64,000 nt of DNA from Closterium sp. Naga37s-1. Its lineage: Eukaryota > Streptophyta > Zygnematophyceae > Desmidiales > Closteriaceae. Position 1 is the stretch's first letter. Each line of letters opens with the position of its first letter. A model generated the notes under the pieces. It saw nothing but the letters and a program-made list of their open reading frames with translations, did not search any database and had not been told where the DNA came from. Made by a program: the position numbers and the translations under genes. The stretch covers positions 2,272,001-2,336,000 of the forward strand of contig CANJKZ010000008.1 in NCBI GenBank assembly GCA_947471745.1, read 5' to 3'. Of the stretch, positions 1 to 10,437 are shown in pieces.

Positions 1-400
1 GGGCGAGCTCCATCGAAGTAAGGCAATGTTGTTACCGTTGACTCGCACAGTGCAATCGCCCGTCGTCCAGTCTATCCGTGTATTGTTTCGTCGCAGCCAA
101 CCGGCCAAGTAAAATATCGGTTCCGTCGAGGGTCGTGGCCAGCATTTCCTGGGTGAAATTCCTATATCGCAAGTGGCGTGCCGTCGACTAGTCTTGCGTC
201 GATCTCAGGTAAATATGGGTCCAGTTGTAGTTTAAGTTTCCGTGCAGTGGCAGTATTTTTTTGCTATGGCTAGCCCCTCCGTCCACGAATATCTTAACTA
301 AGTCTGTGTGAATTTTCCCGCTAAGCAATATGGGACTATCTACCCCTGTACCCTCCTTGTTCAGCCGTGTGTGGTTGACCACATGAATTGGCACAGTCAC
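1..400 (-). pseudogene. Gypsy-X protease fragment (pol start, runs off left edge)
   Basis: The minus strand encodes a retropepsin-like stretch downstream of the gag at 424-1558. The active-site motif reads VDGGASHS where intact gypsy proteases have DSGASHS, so the catalytic region is altered. The frame from 400 to 188 is short and stops. The strip from 1 to 187 is presumably the degraded continuation toward RT, which lies outside the window. The assignment rests on order (gag then protease) and this one motif, so it is moderately sure. Confidence 0.55.
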
Positions 401-423
401 TCGGTGAGGGTCGGTTGGGTCTG

Positions 424-1558
424 CTACTGACTCCCAGCGTTTCCCTGCTGCTTGGTTTGTTTTTGCTGCTCGGCTCCCTCTTTTCCCTTAGCTTCTGGGC
501 ATTCGCTTTTGCAATGCCCCCGCCTGTTGCACGCGAAGAAGCGCCCCTTTAACGGTGCAGCAGCGGCATTCGCGGCGACGGGGCGTATCGTGGCGTGCTC
601 GTTCGTCCCACGAGTCATGTGTCCCCAGTTGCAGTTGTTGTTGTAGGACCCCGTCCTCGGTCGTCGGAGAAAATCGAGTTTCTCGGCCATGGCAAGAATT
701 TCGTGAAATTCCGTGACGCCACGGAGCAGGATTTCTAGCGCAATTTCGTTTTTAAGATCGCCGACATAGCGATCAACGCGCTCAGCTTCGTGCATTTAGC
801 CCAGTTGATTGCACAATGCCAGGAACCCGCTAGTGTAGTCTTGGACGGAACCGAGTTGGCACCAAGTGCGCATTTTGTGACGCGCGGAAATCGAGGCCGA
901 AATTGGCTCGAATCTCCCGCGTAGACCTGCCCACCACGCGTCCCACGTGCGATACTGGGCGACCTCCACGGTGCGCATGGTCCAAAAAGTCCTTCCCGTA
1001 GCGGTAGAGTCTCGTAGTCACTCGGCTTCGTGATGATGACGCGCCACCAATCCATGGCGGGTCCTCGCAGTAATGACACGCCGAGACGTAGTTAGCGTCG
1101 AAGAAAACGTTTAGCGTGAAGAACCACGCCTGAACCGTCTGACCACCCAGTTGACCAGGGTCGAAGCATGGCGGACGCTGCGGCTTGAGCGGCATCGGTG
1201 ACGGGAGTGCCGAGTCATCAATTGGCGCCGCAATGTTGACGCGACGCTGACTTTCGGCCGCATTCGTCGCTCCAGGGTGTGTCATCCCGTGGTCGTCGTG
1301 AACGTCGTTGCGTGCGACGCCATCACTAGCAGCGCTCGAGGGTTGTCCCACGCTCTCGTGTTGGGATGTGGATGGTGCTGCCCGTGTTGTTGTTCCTTGC
1401 GTTTGTGTCTGTGCTTGTTGCGGCCGAATGACGTCATTCTGGAGCGACGTGCCTTCTGCCGTGAGTGCCGCAATTTCTTCGCTGCTTTCACGCAGTTGGC
1501 GCGGCAGCTCATCCAGGCGCTCCTGCGTCAGGCTGGCGAGGTCGATATGATCCGCCAT
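424..1558 (-). pseudogene. gag: Gypsy-X gag (degenerate)
   Basis: A minus-strand Gag of a Ty3/gypsy element, broken into overlapping frames. The start at 1558 gives a helical N-terminus (MADHIDLASLTQERL). Next comes a Pro-rich PQRPPCFDPGQ segment, then the capsid-like retrotrans_gag region (YRTWDAWWAGLRGRF; ERVDRYVGDLKNEI). Near 500-540 there is a nucleocapsid knuckle in which the first Cys is replaced by Phe (FACNRRGHCKSEC). At least two frameshifts separate the pieces. A related gag fragment lies at 11909-12330 on the other strand with the same ERVDRYVGGLK core, so both belong to one family. Confidence 0.75.
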
Positions 1559-1566
1559 TTCGAAGG

Positions 1567-1860
1567 GCCACGACCGGCTTAGATGCTAGGCGCAGTCGTG
1601 GCTGCACGTGCTTGCGAGAGAGCACGAGGGCAACGGCTCCTAGTACGCGGAGGGGAGTAAAAATCAAAAGTTGGGACGTTGCTGGTTGCGGAAAAAAATG
1701 TGCGGTCCAAAAAGGAAAGTATCTTTGATAGCTAAGTATTACGGGTGCAATGAATTGAGGTAGCGATGCTTGCAGTAAGGGCACATTCCTATATCGACAC
1801 AAATGTCTCAATCCTATTGTGACACCCAAAAACAGCATATACTGTATCGTGTCACAATCG
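1567..1860 (-). repeat. Gypsy-X leader, primer site and LTR remnant
   Basis: This lies immediately upstream of the gypsy-X gag on the minus strand. A degenerate primer-binding site (minus strand TAGCTATCAAAG, resembling TGGTATCAGAGC) is near 1722-1735. The LTR would begin at 1738 and run rightward to about 1858. It contains a 10-bp inverted repeat ATTGTGACAC (1816-1825) / GTGTCACAAT (1849-1858). Parts of this LTR recur at about 12355-12395 and 58646-58670, which supports a dispersed terminal repeat. LTR limits are approximate. Confidence 0.5.
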
Positions 1861-2657
1861 CGCGTTGCCCTAATGCGACTTCTCCTGTTTTTTACATCGG
1901 TTAGTGTTGAATGCGACTTCACACACCGTTGACGACGACACCTTCGTCAACGAGGAGGACGAGTCCGACTATAACGAGTACGGTGTTGGCACGGACGACG
2001 ACGACGACTCGGGTGGTGAGGAAGACAAGGGCATGTTCAACGATGACGACGAGGCAGAGGGTGACGACGACGAGGCTCCGGAGGAAGCGCAGCCTGCGAT
2101 ACAGGCTGGTCGTCGCGGCCGTGCCAATCCCGCAAGCGAGGTTAAGACCACCGCCAAGGGTGGAGACCCCCCCGGCCATGCGCCGAAGACCCGCGATCAG
2201 ATTCCTGTCAAGCGGAGCTGCTGATCCCAGCGGGAGAATGCGATCTTCGTCGCCGCACGCTGGTTCAAGAAAATGATGAATTCGAGCCAACCATCGGGAA
2301 GCAGGGCTCTCGGTACTGGGCCCGCCTCGTGCTTCACATCGAGAAGGAGAACCCCGGCTGGGTGCGCGGCGTTAATACAGAAGCAGTGGCGCAACCTCGT
2401 GCGCATCTACAAGTAGTTGAAGAAGGGGGAGAAGGCATCGGGGAAAGGTGCGGTGTGCAAGCCTCCTTGGTTCCCCTACATGGAGCTGTACCAGAAGAAG
2501 CGTGCGACCGCGGACCCGCACTCAGTAGACGGTGGCGGTGCGACGAACGTCAACGTGCCATGCGACTTTGCCATGCCCTCTACTTCCGTGACTGCCACGT
2601 CCACTCCAACGTTCACAGGTTTGTGTTTGTTCCTTTCATTTTGATGTATTCTTGTGC
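1861..2657 (+). pseudogene. Harbinger accessory (Myb/SANT-like) gene, 5' fragment
   Basis: From 1904 the plus strand encodes an Asp/Glu-rich acidic N-terminus (EEDESDYNEYGVG, runs of D), then a basic segment and a Myb/SANT-like region (SQRENAIFVAARWFKK). It is interrupted by TGA at a probable Trp codon near 2221 and by later frameshifts. A downstream piece reads NLVRIYK, TAG, then LKKGEKASGKGAV. Positions 1945-2657 are repeated at 9238-9951 with only about eight differences, and there the sequence leads into a Harbinger transposase. The fragment ends at a breakpoint with copia copy A at 2653-2657. This is a pseudogene; the SANT-like assignment is inferred from context and composition. Confidence 0.55.
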
Positions 2658-4526
2658 AGCCATGGCTGTGGCGTAGATCTCAGCCTCACAATTGGAGCTG
2701 AGAACAGAGGAAGAGCGTGTAGAACGCCAAGAAACTGAGCCAGAGCCAAGGCTGAAGGTGTAACCCTGAGACGACCACTGAGTAGCCTGGTCGTCAGCCC
2801 AAGAAGCGTCTGAGTGTCCAGTGAGGACAACGTCGCGCCGTCCTCCAAGCACAAGCCCCATGCCCGACGTACTGCACAAGTAGCGCAACACCCTCTTAGC
2901 TGCATCCATGTGCTCCTTCCGGTGTCGGCCAGGAGCGACATAGCGTGCTAGGATGCTAAGAGGGTAGGCTAGGTCAGGTCGAGTGCAGGTCATCAGGTAC
3001 ATGAGGCAGCCCACCAGCTCTGGATACGGGCCACTCGGCTCTACGGACTCATCCGAAGGCCGAGCTGAGAGCGAGTGACCGGTAGGCAGAGGAGTGGGCT
3101 GAGGCGAGGAGTACGTGAAGCGGAAGCGCTGAAGGACCTGCTGCACCATGTGTGACTGAGTCAAGGTAATGGTGCGCCGTGCTCTGTCCCGGGTGATCCG
3201 CAAGCCAAGATAGCTTGTCAGCTCACCCAGGTCTGTGCACGTGTGTCTCTTCTGCAGCTCCGACTTCACGTGGGCGAGTGCCTCAGTGTCAGAAGTAGCG
3301 AAGACCAAGTCGTCTACGTACACGAGAACGTAGAACGGCGGCAGTGTGGTGTCGGTGCGTAGAAACAACGACGGGTCAGCAGTAGAAGGAGCAAACCCAA
3401 GAGCAGCAAGAGTAGTCCTCAGTGTGTCGTGCCACTCACGTGGCGCCTGGCGGAGACCGTAGACCGGCCGCCGGAGGCTCCACTGGGTACCAGGAGGGAA
3501 CGACCCAGTGAAGCCAGGTGGGCGGCGCAGCCAGATCTCCTCGTGCAGGGTGCCCTGTAGGAACGCAGTGCTGAAGTCAAGGCAGTGGAGCTCGTAGTCA
3601 CGCTGAGCGGCGACGTGCAGCAGAACCCGAAGAGTGGTCATCTTCGGGGTCGGGGAGAAGGTCTGGAAGAAGTCAACTCCCTCTCGCTGACTGAAGCCTC
3701 GTGCAACGTAACGCGCCTTGAAGGCAGGCGGAGAACCCGGCGGCCGCTTCACCCTGAAAATCCACATGCCACTGACGATGTTCGCCCCAGGTGGGGGAAC
3801 CTCGTCGACGTAGGTGCCTGTGGACTTCCAGGAAGCCATCTCTGCGTCCATGGCTGTCTGCCACTAAGAGGAGTACTCACCCTCCATCGCCTCTGCGTAG
3901 GAGCGTGGAGTCGGGATGTTTGGTGCATCCGGGTCTCCCTCAGGGGCAATCAGCATGGACACGAGATGAGGTAAAGCAGCAGCAAAGCACTGAAACTCCT
4001 CCTGTCTGTCCTCAAGGACGTCCGTGCCAAGAGCACACTCACCCCCGACGGACAGAGGACAGACAGACTCAGACTCAGCGACAAGGCTAGCGGCGTAGTC
4101 TAGACGACAGGCGGCAGCAAAGTCAACAAGCTCAGCGACTAGAGCAGATGCAGCAGAGGACTCAAAGGTAGGGTCAGTAACAACAGTGGCAAGGAGACGC
4201 GCGACAGTAGGACTGGCAGCACGAGTAAGGTCTGACGGCGGGTCGGCAACGTCAGGAAGAGAGGACGCAGGAGGAGACGGCAGAGGGACGCACTGTGGAG
4301 CAGTGGACTGACGCAGGGTCATGTAGTGAGTGCCTAGGACAGGAGGAGGACGCTCACGTGGAGCACGACAACCAGTGCGTGCAGTGCGGACAGGCGACTC
4401 TGGACGAGACTCAGACGACACAGGACTGGACTCAGGCGACGGAGGACGAGACTCAGGCTCACGACGCTCCGTAAAGCTACCTGTCGGCGCAGTGTAAGGA
4501 GAAGGACCAGGCAGAGGAGAGGCAGG
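2656..4526 (-). pseudogene. pol: Copia A reverse transcriptase and RNase H
   Basis: The C-terminal half of the copia polyprotein. RT starts around MDAEMASWKSTGTYV and contains GMWIFRVKRP, DFSTAFLQG and the catalytic YVDDL (about 3305-3320). It continues with DLAYPLSILARYVAP and an RNase H with SDASWADD and CEAEIYA. A TAG at 3862-3864 splits YSS from WQTAMD; copies B and C have CAG there. A second TAG at 4527-4529 splits SQSQL from PASP, where copy D reads Gln. RNase H lacks its last ~90 residues because of the breakpoint. Otherwise the frame is well preserved. Confidence 0.9.
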
Positions 4527-7259
4527 CTATAACTGTGACTGCGACTGGACAGGTGGTGGACTCACTAGGGAAGGAGGAGTAGGACCAGGAGAGGGCGGAA
4601 GACCAAGAACCTGCTGAAGGAGCGGAACGTAGTACGGCCGCGGCCGCTCAGCAACTCCAGCTCCAACCCCCTCAGCAGCTCCAGTCCCAGCAGCTCCAGT
4701 ACCTCCAGTACGAGCACCTCCGGGACTAGCAGCTCCAGCAGCTCCAGCACCAGCAGCACCTCCAGCAGCTCCAGCAGTACTGGCACCAGCAGCACCAGTA
4801 CCAGCAGCACCAGCAGCACCGCCAGCAGCACCAGCACCTCCAGCAGCTGCAGCAGCAGCAGCACCAGCAACACCTCCAGCAGCACCAGTAACAGCAACAC
4901 CTCCAGCAGCTCCAGTAGCACCACCAGCAGCTCCAGTAGCACCTCCAGCAGCACCAGCAGCACCGCCAGCAGCAGCAGCACCTCCAGCAGCTCCAGCAGC
5001 ACCAGCAGCAGCTCCAGCAGCACCAGGACCAGCAGCACCAGCAGCAGTACCAGGGTCCGCGACGCAAGGAGCGCCACTCCGGAGACTGCAGTGCCGAGCG
5101 TACCACTCGCGGAGCTGCAGGGGAGAGGGCAGCGCCCGCCTGGGAGGGGAAGCACTAGTACCAGCTCCAGCACCTCTCCGAGCGCCAGAAGCACCTCGCC
5201 TGAGGCTGCAGTACTGCAAGTACCACTCACGCAGCTGCTCGGAGGAGAGAGCTCCTCCAGGTGCAGAACTCCCAGGCTCAGCACCCCCAGACTCAGCACC
5301 CCCAGTCTCAGCACCCCCAGTCTCAGCACCCCCAGACTCAGCACCCCCAGGCTCCGCACCCCCAGGCTCCGCACGCTCAGGCTCAGCACCCCTCGCAGGA
5401 CGAGAGTCGACAGCTACCTCGACAGGCTCAACCGGGTCTACCTGGGACACACCTGAGGGAGCGGCACCCTGAGGGGGGAGGGGGTCTACCACAGCAGCAC
5501 CTGGCGCGAGGAAGAGAGGCGGGGGGGGGAGCGGGGCAGTGCGGTAGGGGAAGAGGCGGTAGTAGGGCACCGACTCGTCAAAAGTGACGTCCTGAGAGGG
5601 CAGGACCCAGTGCGAGGTGGCGTGGTAGAACTGCCAACCAGACGCGTCCGGGACAAAGCCAAGGAAGACACAAGGAACAGCGCGGGAGGAGAGCTTGTCC
5701 GCAGACGTATCGCGGACAAAAGCTCGAGATCCCCAGACCCGAAAGCGCGATGCATCGCCAACCTCCCCCGTCCACAGTAGTGTGGGCGAGGTCTCCGGCA
5801 AGGAGACACGGGGCCAGAGGTTGAGCTGATGCGCAGCGTAGCGGACTGCAAACGGCCACAGAAAGTGGGGGGCAGCCGCATGGATCAAGGAGGTACGAGC
5901 GACCTCCATGACCAAGCCAATGCGGCGCTCAGCAACCCCATTCTACTGTGGAGAGGCCGGAAGCGTGAACGACTGCTCAATGCCGTGCTCCGCACAGTAG
6001 GCTGCCAAGAGGTCGGAGGAGAACTCACCACCTCTGTCAGAGTGCAGACGCAAGACAGGAAAGTCCGAGTGGAACCGCTCGCTGAGCTGGAGACGAGAAG
6101 TGCGGATCCAAGGGATCAAAACAGCAGGGACCTCACCCTTGGTGCGCAAGGGGAAGACCGTGGTGTAGCGCGAGAAGTCGTCAACAACGATCAGGAAGTA
6201 CCGCTCCTGACCCTGTCCACGGACGCGGGCTGGGCCCCACACGTCCATGTGGAGCGTCTGCAAGGGAGCAGTCGTCGGGGGAAACGAGGAGGAGTGAGGA
6301 GCGGCGCGCTGCCGCCCCTCGACACAAGGAAGACAGGGAGGAGCAGGCGAGGGAGGGAGGGGAGGGAGTACCCGGGGAAGACCAGAGACAAGGTACCGTT
6401 TGTGCATGGCACGAAGGCGCTGCACTGACGGGTGACCAAGGCGGTGGTGCCAGAGGACAGTCTCGTGCGCCAGAGAGCGACACGAGCAGGGGGCAGACAG
6501 CTGACCTGACGCAGACGCAGACGCAGCTACCTGAGGGGACTCAGTGGTCAGTGTGTACAGGTCCGACCCCGGCTGCATAGCGAAGGTAGCCAGGTGACGG
6601 CCCGTCCGAGCACACGTGCAGTGTGTCACACGCTCGTAGGCAGGGGTGAACTGGTGAACACCCCCGTCCTGGAGGGCACAACCCGCCACCAAGTTCGTAG
6701 AGAACGAGGGGAGGTGGAGACCTGACAGAGTGCCCGACGGAACCGCAGGACAAGGAAGGACAGTGGAGGAGGTCGCAATGACCGGACCCCCAGAGGGGTC
6801 AGCAAGGGAGACAGCAACTGGCCGAGCAAGCTGCTCAAGGGCAGTGCGGTCACGAAAGAAACAGCGAGAAGCGCCTGAGTCTAGAGTGAAGGTGTGCAGT
6901 GCCTCAGTGGACTCAGTACCAGGGGGCGCAGACTCACTAGCACCTGGAGCAGCAGCCTCACCAGCACCTGGGGCAGCAGACACGTAAGCACCTAGCGCAG
7001 CAGTCTCACCAGCACCTGGGGCAGCAGACACGCAAGCACCTAGAGCGGCAGCCTCACTGGTGCGAATGCCCGGGTCGGGCGGAACACGCAGGTACTGATC
7101 ACCCTCTCCACCAGTAGACAACACATACATGGCAGTGAGAATAGCATCAAAGTCAAGAGCAAAGACATCAATGTGCTTCTTCATCAGATCCCACCAGCGG
7201 GGCAGCTCAGTGGCAGTGGGGAACTGAGTGCGGGAGAAGCAGCGCTGCGTGGCGTGCAC
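4527..7259 (-). pseudogene. pol: Copia A protease, integrase and Ala/Gly-rich linker
   Basis: Read leftward from 7259: a DFDAILTAMY segment, the protease active site LDSGASRCFF, the pre-integrase zinc motif (HHRLGHPS ... CLPC), and the integrase core with DVWGPARVRG, LHSDRGGEFSS and NGVAERRIG. A TAG at 5941-5943 sits between SPQ and NGV, where copy B has CAG. After the integrase (VFLGFVPDASGW, DVTFDESVPYY) comes a long low-complexity linker of [11 protein letters not shown] repeats and then Gly/Ala repeats at about 4680-5400, with a QLREWY motif embedded twice. Long frames on the opposite strand here are compositional shadows. Confidence 0.88.
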
Positions 7260-8395
7260 CCTCCCACACGTCTGGCCAGTGCGCTCACTAGTGCGGATGA
7301 CGTACGTGCAGTTAAGGCCACCCCCCCCCCCGTGCTGAGAGTACCACTCACGAAGCTCCTGGGGAGAGAGAGTCTGCTGTCCGCCAGCTCCACCACGACC
7401 ACCACCTCCGCCACCACCACCTCGACCACCACCGCCTCTGCCGCCGCCTCGTCCACCGCCGCCCCAACCACCGCCCCCACCCCGGCCACCTCCTCCGCCG
7501 CTGCCGCCTCCACTCCCACCGCTGCCACTAGCCCCTCCTGCCCCGCCACCACCCCCACCGCCTCCATCGCCCCCACCACCACCTCCCCCGCCGTCACCTC
7601 CACCTCCCTTGCCCCCTTTGCCCTTGCCGCTGCGGCGCCAGCTCGGAGCGGATGCAGTCCCGACCTGCTCAGTACCAGCTAGGTCGACAGCAGCAGCAGA
7701 GGCGACAGAGGGGAGTAGGGGGGAAGGGGAACACCCCTCAAAGAACGGGGTGCGGGGGTCGCCACGAGAGGCAGCTACAGCGACTATGCTAGTCTCGGCT
7801 GCAAGCAGCTCCTTCTCGAGCAGGTCTATGGTGAGCTCAGTGGGGGAGCGAGCGAGGAAGTGGTCCCTGACCGCACGAAGAGAGTCAGGGAGACGGGTGA
7901 CAAGGTGGTAGAGAGTGAGCCAGAGCGGGGGGGGTGGGTGACAAGAAACTCAGCGGGCATAGCGGCACGAAAGCGAGCCTCACTAGTGCGGAGGTGCGTG
8001 GTGAGGTCAGCGACTGTGGCGAAAGCGGACAGGTCTGGGAACAGGTAGGGGAGCGAGAGACGGCCTAGCGTGGCAGAGGCAGGCGAGGAGTAGCGCGCAA
8101 CTACAGCAGTGTACAGTGCCTGTGCAGTTTTGTGCTGGCCAAAGTGCTCGCGCTCATCTACCGGCAGGGAGTTGCGAATGGCAAAGCGAGCGTGGGCGTC
8201 ACGAGTCTGCCACTGTGAACGGGCAGTACTGTTAGCAGTAGTAGCAGGGGCAGCAGCATTGCCTAGTGCGTGATCGTACAGCGAGATATCCTCCTTGGCA
8301 GTGAGCTGGAGGAACAGGTGCAAGTCATCGAGCCAGGTCTCAAACTTCAGTGGGCGACCCTCAGCATCGAAAGCTAGAACAGCAGGGCTAGCCAT
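7260..8395 (-). pseudogene. gag: Copia A gag
   Basis: Starts at 8395 with MASPAVLAFDAEG, the conserved start of this family (compare 36689). The capsid region reads LDDLHLFLQL ... HFGQHKTAQALYTAVVARYSSP. A deletion after PAEF near 7950 shifts the frame. The C-terminus (7320-7620) is a Gly-rich tract coded by GGT/GGC repeats, including a run of ten Cs (plus strand, about 7320). It ends in a nucleocapsid knuckle (TCGRVHATQRC). Frame changes make this copy inactive. Confidence 0.8.
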
Positions 8396-9106
8396 AGTTG
8401 CAGTAAGAGCAGTAGTAACAGCAGAAACAATAGCAGCAGGTGAAACCCTAAAAACAGCAGGTAGGGCGGCTCGGTCCAGAAAGGGCTGCTCAGTACGGGG
8501 AGGGCGGCGCGGCTCGGTTCGGGCGGCGCGGCTCGGCTCGGTTCTGGGCGGCTCGGTTCGGGCGGCTCGGTTCGGGCGGCTCGGTTCGGGCGGCTCGGGT
8601 CGGGCGGCTCGGTTCTGGCGGGGCCGTGGCGGTCGCGCGTGGGTGGCGGCTCGGTTCTGACGGGGCCGTAAGGGGCCTCTAAGGGGCGAACGCGAGGCCG
8701 ACGGGGCCGCTAAGGGGCGGCGCGCGAGGTCGAGGGGGGGGGGGTCGTAAGGGGCCTCTAGGGGGCGGCGCTCAGGGTCGACGGGGCCGTAAGGGGTGGC
8801 GCGCGGGGTCGACGAGGCCTTGAGGGGCCGCTAAGGGGTCGACGGGGCCTCTAAGGGGCGAACGCGGGGCCGCGAAGGGGCGGCGCGCGAGGTCAACGGG
8901 GCCGTACGGGGCCGTGAAAAGGGCGGCGCGCGGGGTCGACGGGGCCTTGAGGGGCCGCTAAGGGGTCGACGGGGCCGTAAGGGGCCTCTAAGGAGGAGCG
9001 CACGAGGGCGCTTAGACAGTGGGGCGCACGAGGGCGCTCGGAGTCAGTCAGAGTGGTGGGCCCATAAAAAAATTTCGGTCCTAGCGGAGGACCTGCTCTG
9101 AAACCA
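8396..9106 (-). repeat. Copia A leader: GC-rich tandem repeats, stem-loop and primer site
   Basis: No gene is visible. From 8460 to 9060 the DNA is built of imperfect GC-rich units (GGCGGCTCGG types, then GGGGCCTCTAAGGGG types). At 9077-9093 the minus strand forms a hairpin GGTCCT / AGGACC, followed by a T-rich run and GGGCCCACC. The primer-binding site next to the LTR reads TGGTTTCAGAGC on the minus strand (9095-9106), close to the plant tRNA-iMet site TGGTATCAGAGC. Confidence 0.75.
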
Positions 9107-9237
9107 TGTCAAATGTACAAAACAGGAATGATTGAACTAGCAGGAAGTTGGGTACAAGTAGTGAAACCCTAAAGTGTTGTACCCCATATTGTCTAACCCA
9201 CTACAGCCTAAACAAGCTATAGCATATAAGTTTGACA
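9107..9237 (-). repeat. Copia A 5' LTR (131 bp)
   Basis: On the minus strand it begins TGTCAAACTTATATG and ends TTTGACA. It contains the family core GGCTGTAGTGGG ... ATGGGGTACAACAC ... TACTTGTACCC shared with the LTRs of copies B, C and D. The flanking host base string CGTCA continues straight into Harbinger sequence (compare 1945), which fixes the outer edge. Confidence 0.88.
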
Positions 9238-10394
9238 CGTCAACGAGGAGGACGAGTCCGACTATAACGAGTACGGTGTTGGCACGGACGACGACGACGA
9301 CTCGGGTGATGAGGAAGACAAGGGCATGTTCAACGATGACGATGAGGCAGAGGGTGACGACGACGAGGCTCCGGAGGAAGCGCAGCCTGCGATACAGGCT
9401 GGTCGTCGCGGCCGTGCCAATCCCGCAAGCGAGGTTAAGACCACCGCCAAGGGTGGTGACCCCCCCGGCCATGCGCCGAAGACCCGCGATCAGATTCCTG
9501 TCAAGCGGAGCTGCTGATCCCAGCGGGAGAATGCGATCTTCGTCGCCGCACGCTGGTTCAAGAAAATGATGAATTCGAGCCAACCATCGGGAAGCAGGGC
9601 TCTCGGTACTGGGCCCGCCTCGTGCTTCACATCGAGAAGGAGAACCCCGGCTGGGTGCGCGGCGTTAATGCAGAAGCAGTGGCGCAACCTCGTGCGCATC
9701 TACAAGTAGTTGAAGAAGGGGGAGAAGGCGTCGGGGAAAGGTGCGGTGTGCAAGCCTCCTTGGTTCCCCTACATGGAGCTGTACCAGAAGAAGCGTGCGA
9801 CCGCGGACCCGCACTCAGTAGACGGTGGCGGTGCGACGAGCGTCAACGTGCCATGCGACTTTGCCGTGCCCTCTACTTCCGTGACTGCCACGTCCACTCC
9901 AACGTTCACAGGTTTGTGTTTGTTCCTTTCATTTTGATATATTCTTTGTGCTACGGGTTTTCCGCCTTTCAACCGTTGCACTTATTAATGATACCGTGGA
10001 TCTTAAAGTAGACATTCGGCTCATAACATGTCATCTTTGTTACGTTTCTACTTCTCCGGCGCCCCCTTCGCAGAGTACCCCTACATCCAAGCGTCCTCGC
10101 GTTGCAGAGACGGCCACCATGACGGCCACCATGGTCTGTGACACCATCAAGGGGTGCCACATTGACGCGATGTCCAAGCTTGAGGATGAGCGGCTTGCAC
10201 GCGAGTGCATGAACCAGACCGCCCCAGCTCCACCACTGCGCTATGACGTTCACGAGGGGGCGGCCGCCCAGCCCGCGACAGCCGGCGCCAAAGGGGCCGA
10301 CGACGGATGGTACCGTCGCGCGCAGCCAGCAGATGGTACCGCTAACCAAGATGCGGGCGAGGAGGAGGTGTGGGTTTGCGGCGTCGACGAGTAA
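9238..10394 (+). pseudogene. Harbinger accessory (Myb/SANT-like) gene
   Basis: In known PIF/Harbinger elements the partner of the transposase is a Myb/SANT-like DNA-binding protein. This second copy is better preserved at its 3' side. It shows the acidic N-terminus (NEEDESDYNEY), the basic segment, the TGA at a probable Trp codon near 9514, and the NLVRIYK / LKKGEKASGKGAV piece near 9690-9740. After about 9910 a TTTGTGTTTG... stretch looks like an intron. A second exon from about 10040 reads TSPAPPSQSTPTSKRPR ... MSKLEDERLARECM and ends in TAA at 10394. Stops and frame changes suggest it is inactive unless splicing removes them. Confidence 0.5.
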
Positions 10395-10437
10395 GGTAAG
10401 ACGACCCACCAATGTCTCACCAAGCCATTTGCGCCGT

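Larger units (their letters stand above)
2653..9237 (-). mobile_element. Copia copy A (3'-truncated, nested in Harbinger)
   Basis: A minus-strand Ty1/copia element. The 5' LTR is at 9107-9237, followed leftward by a primer site, a GC-rich leader, gag, protease, integrase, an Ala/Gly linker, RT and RNase H. The 3' end is missing: RNase H stops at AMAAQE and joins Harbinger DNA through a shared TGTGC at 2653-2657. Pol stays in one frame from 7259 down to 2656, broken only by three TAG codons, each at a position where sibling copies have Gln. Confidence 0.9.

Noticed and set aside
4565..5389. Long Leu/Val- or Cys/Trp-rich frames opposite and beside the copia A linker
   Set aside because: They are alternative readings of the GCAGCACCAGCAGC-type repeats that encode the Ala/Gly linker in the pol frame; no domains.
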